Positions 10,271 through 19,375 of a stretch of DNA of 42,680 nucleotides are shown here, in pieces. The translations under genes and the position numbers were made by a program. A model generated the notes under the pieces. That model was given only the letters and a program-made list of their open reading frames with translations. It searched no databases and was not told the DNA's origin. Position 1 is the stretch's first letter, and every line of letters begins with the position of its first letter. This DNA is from Cyclobacteriaceae bacterium (GTDB taxonomy: Bacteria; Bacteroidota; Bacteroidia; Cytophagales; Cyclobacteriaceae): NCBI GenBank assembly GCA_029858965.1, contig JAOUDZ010000035.1, positions 1-42,680 on the forward strand, given 5' to 3'.

Positions 10271-10599
10271 AAACGGAGGACAGTACAGAATTCAGTCGCC
10301 AGGTGGGTAACAAAGAGGCTCGCAAACTCAAGGCACAGCGCAGTGCAAAGCGAGGCTTATGGTTTGGCTTCAGCATGTTTGGGCTGGTCGGCTGGTCTGT
10401 GATGATCCCTACGCTACTGGGTGTATTGTTAGGCATTTGGATCGATAAGCATTTTCCTGGGCAACATTCCTGGACGTTGGCATTGCTGATTATGGGTTTA
10501 TTGCTAGGTGCGCTCAATGCATGGTATTGGGTCAAGAAAGAATTCAGAGAATTGCAGGACGAACAAAAAGACGAATCAGATATAGAGAATAAAAGCTAA
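10267..10599 (+). CDS. atpQ: N-ATPase accessory membrane protein AtpQ (AtpI-like)
   Basis: 110-residue protein with a basic N-terminal tail and two hydrophobic helices (about 35-58 and 74-92), the second ending in AWYWVKKEF. This is the AtpI/Q topology of N-ATPase operons, where the protein takes the place of AtpI, thought to help c-ring assembly or ion supply. The start codon overlaps the atpC stop (ATGA). Sequence similarity by eye is limited to topology and the glycine pattern; identity rests largely on its position between atpC and atpR. Confidence 0.82.
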   Translation: MKTEDSTEFSRQVGNKEARKLKAQRSAKRGLWFGFSMFGLVGWSVMIPTLLGVLLGIWIDKHFPGQHSWTLALLIMGLLLGALNAWYWVKKEFRELQDEQKDESDIENKS

Positions 10600-10611
10600 A
10601 AACTAAACGGT

Positions 10612-10926
10612 ATGAATGAGATATTAATGTTGGTACTGATATTCGTTGGCGGCTTAGCCATAGGTATTATTTTCTTCGGCGGCCTGTGGTTCACGGTGAT
10701 GAATAGTACAAATTTCAGGGCTCCAGCGCTTTGCTTCGCCGGGAGTTTCATTGTACGGACCGCTATCGCTCTGACAGGATTCTATTATTTAGGCGGAGGC
10801 CAATGGCAACACTTTTTGTCTTGTTTATTGGGGTTTGTGGCTGCGCGCATCATCACGATCAAGTTGACACGTTTACCGCGTGCTGACAAAATTATGAATG
10901 GAAAGGAGGGCCACCATGAGACTTAG
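10612..10926 (+). CDS. atpR: N-ATPase accessory membrane protein AtpR
   Basis: 104-residue protein with three hydrophobic helices (about 5-28, 37-60 and 66-84). The first carries the GGLAIGIIFFGGLWFTV pattern and an arginine interrupts the hydrophobic pattern of the middle of the protein (GSFIVRTAIALTGFYYL), features shared with AtpR of N-ATPases. AtpR is found only in these operons; an assembly role linked to the c or a subunit has been suggested. The gene lies 12 bp after atpQ and its end overlaps atpB by 11 bp. Confidence 0.85.
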   Translation: MNEILMLVLIFVGGLAIGIIFFGGLWFTVMNSTNFRAPALCFAGSFIVRTAIALTGFYYLGGGQWQHFLSCLLGFVAARIITIKLTRLPRADKIMNGKEGHHET

Positions 10927-11626
10927 TCCTGATGACTGGATAATTTGGGAATACGGCTTCATCAAGTTGAATGGTACCATATTGATGACCTGGGTGCTGA
11001 TGATTGTGCTTGTGGTGGGATCCAAGCTTATCACGCGGAAACTAACGACGGGTATCCTGGTGACCAGATGGCAATGTATGCTTGAAATAGTTGTTATCGG
11101 AATCAATAAACAAATTCGGGACGTCGGCATTGAGCGCCCTGAGAAGTATATCAGTTTTCTGGGTACGCTTTTCCTTTTTATCGGGATAGCGAGTTTAGGC
11201 AATATCATCCCTGGCTATGAATCCCCGACAGGTTCTCTTTCTACTACGGCGGCACTAGCGTTGAGTGTGTTTGTGGCGGTGCCCGCGTTTGGTATTGCTG
11301 AGCTCGGGCTAAAGGGTTACCTCAAGTCATACCTGAAACCCACCATTGTCATGCTGCCATTTAATATTATCAGTGAACTGTCTCGCACACTGGCATTAGC
11401 CATCCGCTTGTTTGGTAACATGATGAGCGGAACAATGATTCTCGCAATCTTATTGGCTATAACACCTTTTTTCTTTCCCATCGTTATGCAGGTCCTCGGG
11501 CTGCTTACCGGCATGGTGCAAGCCTATATTTTCAGCATTCTCGCTACGGTATACATTGCCGCTGCCCTGAGATCAGGTTCAGAAAAAAAACATCCTTTAG
11601 AACATAAAACTATACATCATGGATAA
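10916..11626 (+). CDS. atpB: N-type F-ATPase subunit a
   Basis: Membrane stator subunit that forms the ion half-channels against the c ring. From the ATG at 10916 it has 236 residues. I choose this start over the in-frame one at 10898 because a strong Shine-Dalgarno sequence, AAAGGAGG, precedes it at normal spacing, which is rare for this phylum. The essential arginine is in the conserved helix LALAIRLFGNMMSG (Arg164 from this start), followed by a final Tyr/Ala-rich helix (YIFSILATVYIAAAL). The C-terminus is short. It overlaps atpR by 11 bp and atpE by 8 bp. Confidence 0.93.
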   Translation: MRLSPDDWIIWEYGFIKLNGTILMTWVLMIVLVVGSKLITRKLTTGILVTRWQCMLEIVVIGINKQIRDVGIERPEKYISFLGTLFLFIGIASLGNIIPGYESPTGSLSTTAALALSVFVAVPAFGIAELGLKGYLKSYLKPTIVMLPFNIISELSRTLALAIRLFGNMMSGTMILAILLAITPFFFPIVMQVLGLLTGMVQAYIFSILATVYIAAALRSGSEKKHPLEHKTIHHG

Positions 11627-11888
11627 TGTAACACTAGTGTCAATTGTAACCATAATAACGGCAGGATTCACAACCAGCATCGGTTGCATTGCTCCCGCGA
11701 TTGCGGAAGGAAAGGCGGTTTCTTCGGCCTTGAATTCATTGGCGCAGCAGCCTGATGCCTCCTCAACCATCACCAGGACGTTATTTGTCGGACTGGCGAT
11801 GGTTGAATCTACAGCCATATATTCCCTGGTTGTTTCTATGATCCTGATTTTTGCAAACCCATTCTGGAATCACATTATTGCCCGGTAG
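11619..11888 (+). CDS. atpE: N-type F-ATPase subunit c, two-carboxylate type
   Basis: 89-residue hairpin of two membrane helices; copies form the rotor ring. The outer helix carries the ion-binding Glu63 in the motif VESTAIY (Glu63, Ser64, Thr65, Tyr68), the signature of Na+-type c subunits. The inner helix has Glu30 (AEGK) where Na+ rings such as Ilyobacter have Gln32, so two carboxylates face the binding site, as is known for N-ATPases. The glycine motif of the inner helix is largely replaced by Ala, Ser and Thr, which may relate to ring size. Ion choice is uncertain: the motif suggests Na+, but a two-carboxylate N-type ring has been reported to carry protons. The loop QQPD is conserved. 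Confidence 0.95.
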   Translation: MDNVTLVSIVTIITAGFTTSIGCIAPAIAEGKAVSSALNSLAQQPDASSTITRTLFVGLAMVESTAIYSLVVSMILIFANPFWNHIIAR

Positions 11889-11903
11889 TAACCCGATAAT
11901 ACC

Positions 11904-12719
11904 ATGTTGATTGATTGGTTCACCGTCATTGCACAACTGATTAATTTCATCATCCTTATTTGGCTGCTGAAACGGTTTCTGTATAAGCCTGTGCTAAAGG
12001 CGCTCGATGACCGTGAGAACCTCATTGCACAAAAAATCAGAGATGCCGATACAAAAATGGCAGATGCCGATAAAGCACTTGAGACATATCAGGAAAAGAA
12101 TATGACCATTGAACGAGAGCGAATGTCAATGTTAAATCAGGCGAAAGAGGCTGCCAAAACCAAGCACGATGAATTGATCAATGAGGCCAAGAAAGAGTCT
12201 GATAGATTGAGATCCACGTTGCGCAAATCCTTGGCAATTGAACAACAACGGCTGGGTGGAGAAATAATGAATCGCGCTGCTGCTGAAGTGTTCGCCGTAG
12301 CCAGAAAAACGCTGAAAGACCTTGCTTCAATAGAAGTTGAGGAGCAAATGGTCGCGCTATTTATCGAACGACTACGGAATCCAGATGACAAAGAGCGTGC
12401 GGAAATGAAACAAGCATTCGGGTCACCACGGGAGCAGGTTGCTGTACAGAGCGCATTTGAAATATCGGAAGGGCTACAGGCAAGGATAAAAGACGCTATA
12501 AAAGAATCCACAGGTGGGGAAGTGCAAATTAATTTCGTGTTTGCGCCTGGGCTCATCAATGGTATCGAACTTACGGTCGATGGCTACAAAGTTTCATGGA
12601 ATATCTCAGCCTATCTGTCCGATCTTGAAACAAGTGTAATCGAAACGCTGAGACATAATGCTGTGGTGATAGAAAGGGATCAAAAGGATCAGACAGGAGA
12701 TAAAAATGGAAATCAATAA
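11904..12719 (+). CDS. atpF: N-type F-ATPase subunit b with delta-like C-terminus
   Basis: Peripheral stalk subunit of 271 residues, clearly longer than the usual 155-170. One N-terminal membrane helix (about 8-24) is followed by [15 protein letters not shown] and a long charged coiled coil to about residue 150. The C-terminal 100 residues have a delta/OSCP-like pattern: a helix-rich part, then [27 protein letters not shown] written in delta fashion (strand, Gly turn, strand), and a last helix. No separate delta gene exists in the operon, so this tail probably does its job of binding the top of F1. It overlaps atpA by 14 bp. Confidence 0.92.
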   Translation: MLIDWFTVIAQLINFIILIWLLKRFLYKPVLKALDDRENLIAQKIRDADTKMADADKALETYQEKNMTIERERMSMLNQAKEAAKTKHDELINEAKKESDRLRSTLRKSLAIEQQRLGGEIMNRAAAEVFAVARKTLKDLASIEVEEQMVALFIERLRNPDDKERAEMKQAFGSPREQVAVQSAFEISEGLQARIKDAIKESTGGEVQINFVFAPGLINGIELTVDGYKVSWNISAYLSDLETSVIETLRHNAVVIERDQKDQTGDKNGNQ

Positions 12720-14250
12720 CCTCGAAACGACCCTTGAGCATGCTTTTGCAGAAGTGGCCCTGGCGCTGGAAAAGAATCAGCAGACATTGACATGCAAGGA
12801 AGTTGGCAGAATCAAATCTATTTCAACAGGTACGGCAATAGTAACCGGACTTCCAGGTACAGGTTATGAAGAGCTCTTGAAATTCCCGGGTGAGCTGTAT
12901 GGCATCGCCTTCAACATTGAAGAAGATGAAATTGGAGTAGTATTGCTGGGTGAATGCAATCAACTGAACACCGGGGATATAGTAGAAAGGACTGGACGTG
13001 AAGTAGATGTTCCTGTCGGAGATGCCCTTCTGGGGCGCATCGTAGATCCATTGGGGAATCCGCTGGATGGGAAAATGCCGTTTACTGGCGGAACCAGGTT
13101 GCCCGTCGAGCGTGCTGCACCTTCCATTGTTGACCGAGACCCGGTAACTGTACCGCTGCAGACAGGCATTAAAGTAATTGACACGCTTATCCCGGTAGGC
13201 CGTGGACAGCGTGAATTGATTTTGGGGGATCGTCAGACTGGCAAAACAGCCATAGCGATCGACACCATTCTTAACCAAAAAGGGCAAGATGTTATTTGTG
13301 TTTATTGTTCAATCGGACAAAGGGCATCATCGGTAGCCAAAGTAATCGGAATGTTGACCGAAAAGGGTGCGATGGAGTACACAGTCGCAGTCGTCACCAA
13401 TGGGAATGATCCTCCGGGGCTCGTATATGTCTGTCCGTATGCTGCAACAAGCATAGCGGAACATTTTATGGCCAGGGGTAAGGATGTATTGATTGTATAT
13501 GACGACCTTACCCATCATGCCCGTGCCTACCGTGAGCTCTCACTGCTGCTCCGAAGGCCTCCGGGAAGGGAAGCCTTTCCTGGAGACATTTTCTATATCC
13601 ATTCCCGGCTATTGGAACGGTCCACCCATTTGACCAAGGATTTGGGTGGTGGATCCCTCACAGCATTGCCTATTGTGGAGACGGAAGCACAGAATATTTC
13701 TGCTTATATCCCGACTAACCTTATTTCGATTACGGATGGCCAGATATATCTTTCTCCAAAGCTTTTTGAACTAGGCGTCCTTCCTGCTGTCGATGTTGGT
13801 AAATCCGTATCGCGTGTGGGGGGGAAAGCACAACTGCAAGTTTATCGGACGGTAGCAGGAAATCTCAAGCTGGCATATTCACAGTTTGAAGAATTGGAAG
13901 TATTTGCCCGCTACGGCACCCGGCTGGATGAACATACTAGAAAAAGTATTGCACACGGACAAAGGGTACGGGCTTGCCTGAAGCAACCGGAGTTCGAGCC
14001 GGTCCGGATTGATGAACAAATTATTTTATTGCTTGCATTGAATAACAATTTATTTGAAAACGTGCCATTGCAACTTATGCGGGAAGCGGAATTAACATTG
14101 CGAAGAGCTGTGCGCGATCTTCCCGACGCAATTGTTAACAGGCTGACTGCTGCAGAAAAATTTTCAAACGAAGATCGTGATGCGTTTTTGCAGATCGCCC
14201 GACAACGGTTGGTTGACTTTGGTGCGCCTAAAAAAAGTAACAAGGCATGA
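12706..14250 (+). CDS. atpA: N-type F-ATPase subunit alpha
   Basis: 514-residue non-catalytic nucleotide-binding subunit. Walker A is GDRQTGKT at residues 174-181; the [32 protein letters not shown] block and the arginine-finger region ([17 protein letters not shown] to [13 protein letters not shown]) are conserved. The start overlaps atpF by 14 bp and has a purine-rich site (AGGAGATAAAA). It assembles with atpD in the F1 head. Confidence 0.95.
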   Translation: MEINNLETTLEHAFAEVALALEKNQQTLTCKEVGRIKSISTGTAIVTGLPGTGYEELLKFPGELYGIAFNIEEDEIGVVLLGECNQLNTGDIVERTGREVDVPVGDALLGRIVDPLGNPLDGKMPFTGGTRLPVERAAPSIVDRDPVTVPLQTGIKVIDTLIPVGRGQRELILGDRQTGKTAIAIDTILNQKGQDVICVYCSIGQRASSVAKVIGMLTEKGAMEYTVAVVTNGNDPPGLVYVCPYAATSIAEHFMARGKDVLIVYDDLTHHARAYRELSLLLRRPPGREAFPGDIFYIHSRLLERSTHLTKDLGGGSLTALPIVETEAQNISAYIPTNLISITDGQIYLSPKLFELGVLPAVDVGKSVSRVGGKAQLQVYRTVAGNLKLAYSQFEELEVFARYGTRLDEHTRKSIAHGQRVRACLKQPEFEPVRIDEQIILLLALNNNLFENVPLQLMREAELTLRRAVRDLPDAIVNRLTAAEKFSNEDRDAFLQIARQRLVDFGAPKKSNKA

Positions 14251-15119
14251 GCGATACCAGCGAGAATTTACGAAACAAAATTGAGCGGGCAGCTGACCTT
14301 GAAGCTGTGGTAAGTACCATGAAGGCGCTGGCCGCTTCAAATATTGGTCAGTATGAAAGGGCTGTCACTGCATTGGCAGACTACTATCGAACAGTTGAGT
14401 TGGCACTAATAGCTTGCTTCGACCAGGCAAAAGGAAGACCATTTCAGGATCACAAAATCCAGCATGAAGATCGGTTGGGGGCAGTTGTCTTTGGTTCTGA
14501 TCAGGGACTTGTCGGTCAGTTCAATGATGTACTGGCTGAATTTGTGTTTGATACACTGCAACATTTCCATGGGAAAAAGTCTGTCTGGGCTGTTGGTGAA
14601 CGGATGCATGCACTTCTGCTGGACATGGGATTGCCTGTAACAGGTGTTTTTGAAGTCCCGAATTCCGTAAGTGCCATAACGCCGCTCATTGGTGAGATCC
14701 TTACCAGAAGTGAGACGCCCCTGCTTTATATTTTTCACAACAGTCCCACGTCGGGTGCTCTATACAAGCCAAACCGGCAACGGTTGTTACCTCTTGATAG
14801 AAAATGGAGGCTTGAGCTGCTGAAACTTTCCTGGCCGACCTATCAGCTGCCAGAAGTCTTGGGAAATCTTGAAGTGACCCTGAAAGCGTTGATCCGGGAG
14901 TATCTTTTCGTTTCACTATTCAAAGCATGTGCTGAATCACTTGCCAGTGAAAACGCAAGCCGTCTGGCTGCTATGCAACGTGCAGAGAAAAATATCAATG
15001 AAATGCTTGACGAGCTAACCCAAACATATAATCGGTTGAGACAAAATACAATTGATAGCGAACTATTCGATGTGGTGTCAGGTTTTGAAGCGTTTAGAAA
15101 AAACGCGGATCAGACTTGA
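14247..15119 (+). CDS. atpG: N-type F-ATPase subunit gamma
   Basis: Central rotor shaft, 290 residues. The N-terminal helix has the gamma pattern ([27 protein letters not shown]) and the C-terminal helix the matching [24 protein letters not shown] segment; these two form the coiled coil in the F1 bore. The middle holds the [11 protein letters not shown] strand typical of gamma (usually SDRGLCGGFN); the divergence from the canonical reading is a feature of the N-type branch. It overlaps atpA by 4 bp and closes the nine-gene operon. A 7-bp A/T-rich hairpin (15142-15158) follows but has no T-run. Confidence 0.93.
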   Translation: MSDTSENLRNKIERAADLEAVVSTMKALAASNIGQYERAVTALADYYRTVELALIACFDQAKGRPFQDHKIQHEDRLGAVVFGSDQGLVGQFNDVLAEFVFDTLQHFHGKKSVWAVGERMHALLLDMGLPVTGVFEVPNSVSAITPLIGEILTRSETPLLYIFHNSPTSGALYKPNRQRLLPLDRKWRLELLKLSWPTYQLPEVLGNLEVTLKALIREYLFVSLFKACAESLASENASRLAAMQRAEKNINEMLDELTQTYNRLRQNTIDSELFDVVSGFEAFRKNADQT

Positions 15120-15219
15120 CGGGAATTGGCATGCTATGGAAGAAATTGTTTCAATTTCACGTTTCTACAGGTTGAATGATCAAATTTGAATAAAGTAAGA
15201 TTCAATAAAAATAATCACT

Positions 15220-15600
15220 ATGAACAAATATGCTAAGAACGCGTTGTACGGCTTCTTGTCGTGGTTGATTCCCTTTATGAGTGCTTTTCTTTTCTATACA
15301 AGTGAAGGGGTGCTTTCTATTGATGTGTTTCTTTTTAAATCAATCATGATTGTCGTCGGATCTGTTTCTGCTGCCTTTCTTTTGGTTTCCTACTTTAAGA
15401 AAATAAGTACAGACTATCTAAAGGAGGGCGTCACTATCGGCTTGACGTGGTTAGTCATGAATCTTCTATTGGATTTAGTGGTCTTAATTCCCATGTCCGG
15501 GATGTCTATTCCGGATTATTTTACGCAGATAGGGATTAGGTACATTGTAATCCCTGTAATGTGTATTACGGTTGGGATTGCGCTAAAGAACAAAGGATAG
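15220..15600 (+). CDS. small four-helix membrane protein of unknown function
   Basis: 126 residues with four predicted membrane helices (about 8-28, 38-58, 70-92 and 103-122). No family is recognised. It starts 100 bp after atpG in the same direction and could be read through from the N-ATPase operon. No Fnr-like site is seen in the gap. The basic N-terminus (MNKYAKNA) and Lys pair in the second loop predict both ends in the cytoplasm. Confidence 0.65.
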   Translation: MNKYAKNALYGFLSWLIPFMSAFLFYTSEGVLSIDVFLFKSIMIVVGSVSAAFLLVSYFKKISTDYLKEGVTIGLTWLVMNLLLDLVVLIPMSGMSIPDYFTQIGIRYIVIPVMCITVGIALKNKG

Positions 15601-15679
15601 TCTGAAATCGATACGTGCGGCGCGATTTACTATGCCATTGGATTCGCATTGGGTGGGTAAGCCATTGGGCTGACTTTTT

Positions 15680-16405
15680 TTGCGCCATTTACTTTTAGTT
15701 GATATCACTAAATACAAAGCGTTGGTGTCTCCTTTCAGATTACAGCATAGCGCGCTAGCATTCCTGATGATTGTTGTGCTAGTGATGACAGGAATACTGA
15801 GTTATTCCAACGGCGTAATTTTTCGAAGATTCCTGGGTAGTGTAAATCCTATGGCAGCAATTGGTATGAGTACAATTGTGGGTTTTTGGGCATTATCGTT
15901 CTTACAGGCCAAAGGTTGGTTTAGAATTGGTACCGGTAGACAATTACGACTTCGTTACGCCCTGGTCGCTGTTCTATCTGCTTCCATTAGCATTCTGATT
16001 GATTTAGAGATTGTCTTCCCTGAAGATATGAATATCCAATTCCCCCAATCCCTGCTGTTCTATCCTGTCATTGGGTTTTTCGTTGAAATTGTTTTTCATA
16101 TTTTGCCGCTAACAGGGCTATTTTTTTTCGTCACCGCAATTTTCAAAACTTACGATGCTGAGAAAGTTGCTTGGTTTTGTATCCCCATGGTCGCCATGCT
16201 GGAGCCAACATATCAAGCCCTCTACTTGCAGGCGAATCCGACCTGGGTAATTGTATCCGTTTGGGTCAATCTGTTTTTTTTCAATACCGTGCAGCTACTC
16301 ATTTTTAAGCGATATGACTTTATCTCCATGTATTTATTCCGCCTTATTTTTTACGTGATTTGGCATATCGTGTGGGGGTATTTCCGGTTGGAATTGCTTT
16401 TTTGA
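15680..16405 (+). CDS. polytopic membrane protein of unknown function
   Basis: 241 residues, about six to seven hydrophobic helices. The last part has a glutamate-containing helix (PVIGFFVEIVFHILPLTGLFFFV), an MLEPTYQAL segment and a final H-containing helix (FYVIWHIVWGYF). The Glu and His residues in membrane helices recall CPBP-type (CAAX-like) intramembrane proteases, but the EExxxR motif is not seen, so I leave it unassigned. The start is a TTG at 15680; a later ATG (15767, MIVVLVMTG) would remove the basic N-terminal tail. It ends about 100 bp before the convergent DUF1611 gene. Confidence 0.6.
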   Translation: MRHLLLVDITKYKALVSPFRLQHSALAFLMIVVLVMTGILSYSNGVIFRRFLGSVNPMAAIGMSTIVGFWALSFLQAKGWFRIGTGRQLRLRYALVAVLSASISILIDLEIVFPEDMNIQFPQSLLFYPVIGFFVEIVFHILPLTGLFFFVTAIFKTYDAEKVAWFCIPMVAMLEPTYQALYLQANPTWVIVSVWVNLFFFNTVQLLIFKRYDFISMYLFRLIFYVIWHIVWGYFRLELLF

Positions 16406-16507
16406 TAAGAGCACTGCCATTTATTTCAAGCTCATGCTTGTTACTGCAGCGAAAGTCTGTTTGCATGACAATGGTTTATCGGCAGGAAACCCACCTGGAC
16501 AGCATGG

Positions 16508-17545
16508 TTATAATTTGATCTTTGGCGCAACGTCCTCGCCTTTCAGTTTATCCTTAATAATTTTCATCATATCGGGTCTTGCGTCCGGGTCGATAATATT
16601 CAGTGCCCTGACACCACAAAGGGTTTCAATAAGGTGAACGCCTGCGGTGGTGTTCGTGGCAACTCCACTCACAAGATCCGGTTTCAAGCCGAAGGCTTGC
16701 ATCACCCCAAATACGGCATAAGGATCGGATGCACAGAGAATAGTACACTTAATATTTTTCTTGATGAGATCGATAGCTGTTGCACCATTGTATGGCTCCA
16801 AAGGTGAGGCGCCTATTTCCACGACAGCGACATCAGCGCCGTCGTCTGCCATCATCGACAGCAGATTTTTTGCTGCGGACTTATAGGTTGCCTTGTCGCA
16901 AATGGTAGAAGGCAAACCAACATCTACGAAGTCAAAGATTTTGTCTGCTCCTGCATCGCTCATACTCAGTGTATCCCGGTATCGACCTGCACCGGATAGT
17001 TTGGCGCCCACAACAGAAATATCATTCTTCTTCAGCTCCCGAATGATAATCTTAGCAGCAGTAGTCTTACCAGCAGACATCGAAGTGCCGACGATGAGGA
17101 TCACAGGTATGTCGAAACCAGTCCACTTCAATTTTTGATAGAAGTCACGCATATTGGCGACGTGACCAAATACCCTGACATGCCCAACGTATTTGATCCC
17201 GATCAACGGCGGTAACATAAAAGACCGTGATGTTGCTTTGCCCATCAGGCCTGCGCCGGTCAACAAGTGCATTTCGCCATCGCGCGCCACGTCTTTCCAT
17301 GAGCCCGTGGCTTCCAACGTTGCAAAACGCGTACCCAGCGCGCCAACGATCAGATCTCCGCGGGCGACTTCCGCCATTCGGCCATTTGACAATTCCACGT
17401 TAAGCGCATTTCTTCTGGTAATAACTTTGGCCACCACATAATCCCCATTCTGCCAATTCTCTTTTTTGATCTTTTTGATCTCAAAGGGGTTTTGCTCCAA
17501 TGGTGAAATTCTCGTTAGCGAAGAAAATATATATTGCTTATTCAT
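16508..17545 (-). CDS. DUF1611-family P-loop protein (DgcN-like)
   Basis: 345 residues. The N-terminal 130 residues form a beta-rich domain, and the C-terminal part is a P-loop NTPase-like domain with the Walker A motif GTSMSAGKTT (about residue 152), a Walker B-like strand DVAVVEIGASPL and the SDPYAVFGVM segment. This matches DUF1611, whose characterised member DgcN works with the epimerase-like DgcA in D-glutamate turnover; no DgcA is present here. It is the last gene of a three-gene leftward operon, overlapping the M20 peptidase by 4 bp. A role in amino-acid or N-acyl amino-acid turnover fits the neighbour, but the substrate is unknown. Confidence 0.75.
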   Translation of the reverse strand: MNKQYIFSSLTRISPLEQNPFEIKKIKKENWQNGDYVVAKVITRRNALNVELSNGRMAEVARGDLIVGALGTRFATLEATGSWKDVARDGEMHLLTGAGLMGKATSRSFMLPPLIGIKYVGHVRVFGHVANMRDFYQKLKWTGFDIPVILIVGTSMSAGKTTAAKIIIRELKKNDISVVGAKLSGAGRYRDTLSMSDAGADKIFDFVDVGLPSTICDKATYKSAAKNLLSMMADDGADVAVVEIGASPLEPYNGATAIDLIKKNIKCTILCASDPYAVFGVMQAFGLKPDLVSGVATNTTAGVHLIETLCGVRALNIIDPDARPDMMKIIKDKLKGEDVAPKIKL

Positions 17546-18705
17546 TGCTTATAATCCAATGCGTCGGCTGTTAGCAGAAGTGTCAACAAGGCTGTTCGTT
17601 CCAGCATTTTGTCAATCATGACAAACTCATGCACCGCGTGCGCGCCGTCCCCTGTAGCCCCAAGTCCGTCCAACGTAGCTGTGAACAAGCTTGTGGTATT
17701 GCCATCTGAGGCACCTCCTGCAGCCATAGATTCCAGCTCAATGCCAAGTGTATTACCGGCTACTTTCGCCACCCCCCACAATTGCGCGTTTCTTGGTGTG
17801 GCCTCCATTGGCTTTCGACCGAAGCTACCCTTTACCTCCACCGCTACTTCTCTATGCCGAGATTGGAGTTTGAAAATTCTATTTTCCAACCGCTCCCCAT
17901 CTTTTTGTGTTGGCACCCGGACGTCAATAACAGCGCGACTTTGCGGCGCCACCACATTTGCGCTGACACCACCCTCAACCATGCCAACGTTTACACTTAT
18001 TCCTTTTTCCGCATCGTTCATTTTGAATAGCTCCTGTATCAGGTAGGATAATTCAACGATGGCGTTAATACCTTTTGATGGATCCAGGCCCGCATGCGCA
18101 GCTCGTCCTTTGACGGTAATGGTATATCTTCCTACGCCCTTTCTTTCAGTTTTAAGCTTTCCACTCAGTCCAATGGAAGGCTCAAGAATAAAGGCGCGAT
18201 CCGCAATCTTTGCTAATCTCGAAATCACAACTGTTGACTCATGACTGCCGATTTCTTCATCAGAATTGATCAGCGCTATGGGCGTTACCGGAGTTTCAAT
18301 ATTGAAATACTTCAACACCTGTAACGCGTACAACATTTGCACAAGCCCACCCTTCATATCGTACACTCCGGGACCTTTCACTTCGTTGTTTGCTGCTTGT
18401 ACAGGCATTTTTTCCACTGTGTGGATAGGCCAGACCGTATCGCAATGACCTACCATTAATTGCAGTGGCCTTTTTTTTGGACGTTGAAGGGGGCGCGCAT
18501 ACAAATACCCGCCAGTCTTTTTCCCTTTTACGATTACTGTTTTATAATCCAGTACATCAAAGGCCTCTTTTAGGAGATTAATCACCAGCTCCTGTGATTG
18601 TGGATCTGTAGAAGGAGATTCTACCTCGGCCAGCTTGACCAGCAGGTCAATCATTTCTTGCCGATGACTTTCCAGATAGGTTACTATTTCCTGAGCACTC
18701 AACAT
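17542..18705 (-). CDS. M20-family zinc peptidase, glutamate carboxypeptidase-like
   Basis: 387 residues, no signal peptide, so cytoplasmic. The di-zinc site is complete: His87 and Asp89 (GHCDT), Asp116 (YDMKGG), the catalytic pair Glu150-Glu151 (NSDEEIGSHES), a further Glu in ILEPS and a C-terminal His in GDGAHAVHE. A dimerisation (lid) domain occupies the middle (about 185-290). The arrangement is that of carboxypeptidase G2-like enzymes, which release C-terminal glutamate from peptides or conjugates. Gene order (flavin reductase, peptidase, DUF1611) with 3-bp spacing and a 4-bp overlap shows an operon. Confidence 0.87.
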   Translation of the reverse strand: MLSAQEIVTYLESHRQEMIDLLVKLAEVESPSTDPQSQELVINLLKEAFDVLDYKTVIVKGKKTGGYLYARPLQRPKKRPLQLMVGHCDTVWPIHTVEKMPVQAANNEVKGPGVYDMKGGLVQMLYALQVLKYFNIETPVTPIALINSDEEIGSHESTVVISRLAKIADRAFILEPSIGLSGKLKTERKGVGRYTITVKGRAAHAGLDPSKGINAIVELSYLIQELFKMNDAEKGISVNVGMVEGGVSANVVAPQSRAVIDVRVPTQKDGERLENRIFKLQSRHREVAVEVKGSFGRKPMEATPRNAQLWGVAKVAGNTLGIELESMAAGGASDGNTTSLFTATLDGLGATGDGAHAVHEFVMIDKMLERTALLTLLLTADALDYKQ

Positions 18706-18708
18706 AAT

Positions 18709-19317
18709 CTATTTCTCAAAATCTGCCGGAAAAGGGAATGCCATCGTTTCCCGGATGGTGGCAAAACGCCCTGGTGGTAAGTAGGTCAGCAAGGGCGCCT
18801 GATACAGCAATTGCTGATCATCTGCATCTGACTTTATCACAGCATCCTTGTCTACGTACGATGCTACAACTTCACCGATGATCAGGCTGTTCACACCAAA
18901 TCCATCGATGATGCGATCCAGGTTACATTCCAAATACAAGTATGAATTTTTCAGAAAGACACCATCAATCACCTCAGCCGGCAGTGTCTTCAAATTATCC
19001 AGAATAGGCTTGTGTCCGGGTTTATCATTCCTAGGTGAAGCTGCCAGACTTGCCAGAACCACCTGATCAGGCTTTGGAAAGCTGACGGTAAAGGCGCCAT
19101 ATTCCCTGGCATTGTGGTAGGTTTTGTGCCGTGGTGTGCACACAAAACCAAAATAGTTGTTCCACCCCAGGGGCATCGCCATATGCTTGGGCGCCAGGTC
19201 GTAACCATCAGTCTCTTTTGTCCCGATTACTACCAGCGGCGCTACCATATAAAACCGATCCCAGATGGGCTTATTTACATCCAGCTCGACAAAATTATCC
19301 TTCCAACTTGCTTCCAT
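18709..19317 (-). CDS. flavin reductase-family (FMN-binding split-barrel) protein
   Basis: 202 residues from the ATG at 19317. The longer in-frame start (19395) would add 26 residues, but the Fnr-like site (19364-19375) and its -7 box (19333-19340) lie inside that extension, so the shorter start is preferred. The flavin-reductase fold is visible: MAPLVVIGTKETDG-type first strand, the MPLGWNNYFGFVCTPRHKTYHN block and AREYGAFTVSFP. Such proteins bind FMN and reduce flavin or act as diflavin electron carriers. It leads the operon with an M20 peptidase and a DUF1611 protein. Substrate unknown. Confidence 0.83.
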   Translation of the reverse strand: MEASWKDNFVELDVNKPIWDRFYMVAPLVVIGTKETDGYDLAPKHMAMPLGWNNYFGFVCTPRHKTYHNAREYGAFTVSFPKPDQVVLASLAASPRNDKPGHKPILDNLKTLPAEVIDGVFLKNSYLYLECNLDRIIDGFGVNSLIIGEVVASYVDKDAVIKSDADDQQLLYQAPLLTYLPPGRFATIRETMAFPFPADFEK

Positions 19318-19332
19318 TATTTTGCTTTGACA

Positions 19333-19375
19333 AAAAATTAAGATGAAAAGCGCAAAATTCACATGACACGCGTCA
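19333..19375 (-). promoter_or_regulatory. class II Fnr-like promoter of the flavin reductase operon
   Basis: Site TGACACGCGTCA (19364-19375), extended to ATGA-N6-TCAT at 19363-19376. On the minus strand the -7 box is TAATTTTT (19333-19340; five of six fixed bases), 29.5 bp from the site centre. The predicted transcript start is near 19328, only about 11 bases before the ATG at 19317. Confidence 0.7.

Noticed and set aside
15142-15158. GAAATTG-TTT-CAATTTC hairpin after atpG as a terminator
   Set aside because: The stem is A/T-rich and no T-run follows, so it does not meet the pattern of an intrinsic terminator.
15172-15183. TTGA-N4-TCAA after atpG, upstream of the 126-residue membrane protein
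   Set aside because: Spacing between half-sites is two bases short of the shared motif and no matching -7 box was found, so it was not counted in the regulon.
16427-16440. CAAGC-TCAT-GCTTG hairpin between convergent genes as a bidirectional terminator
   Set aside because: Only a 5-bp stem and no T-run on either side.
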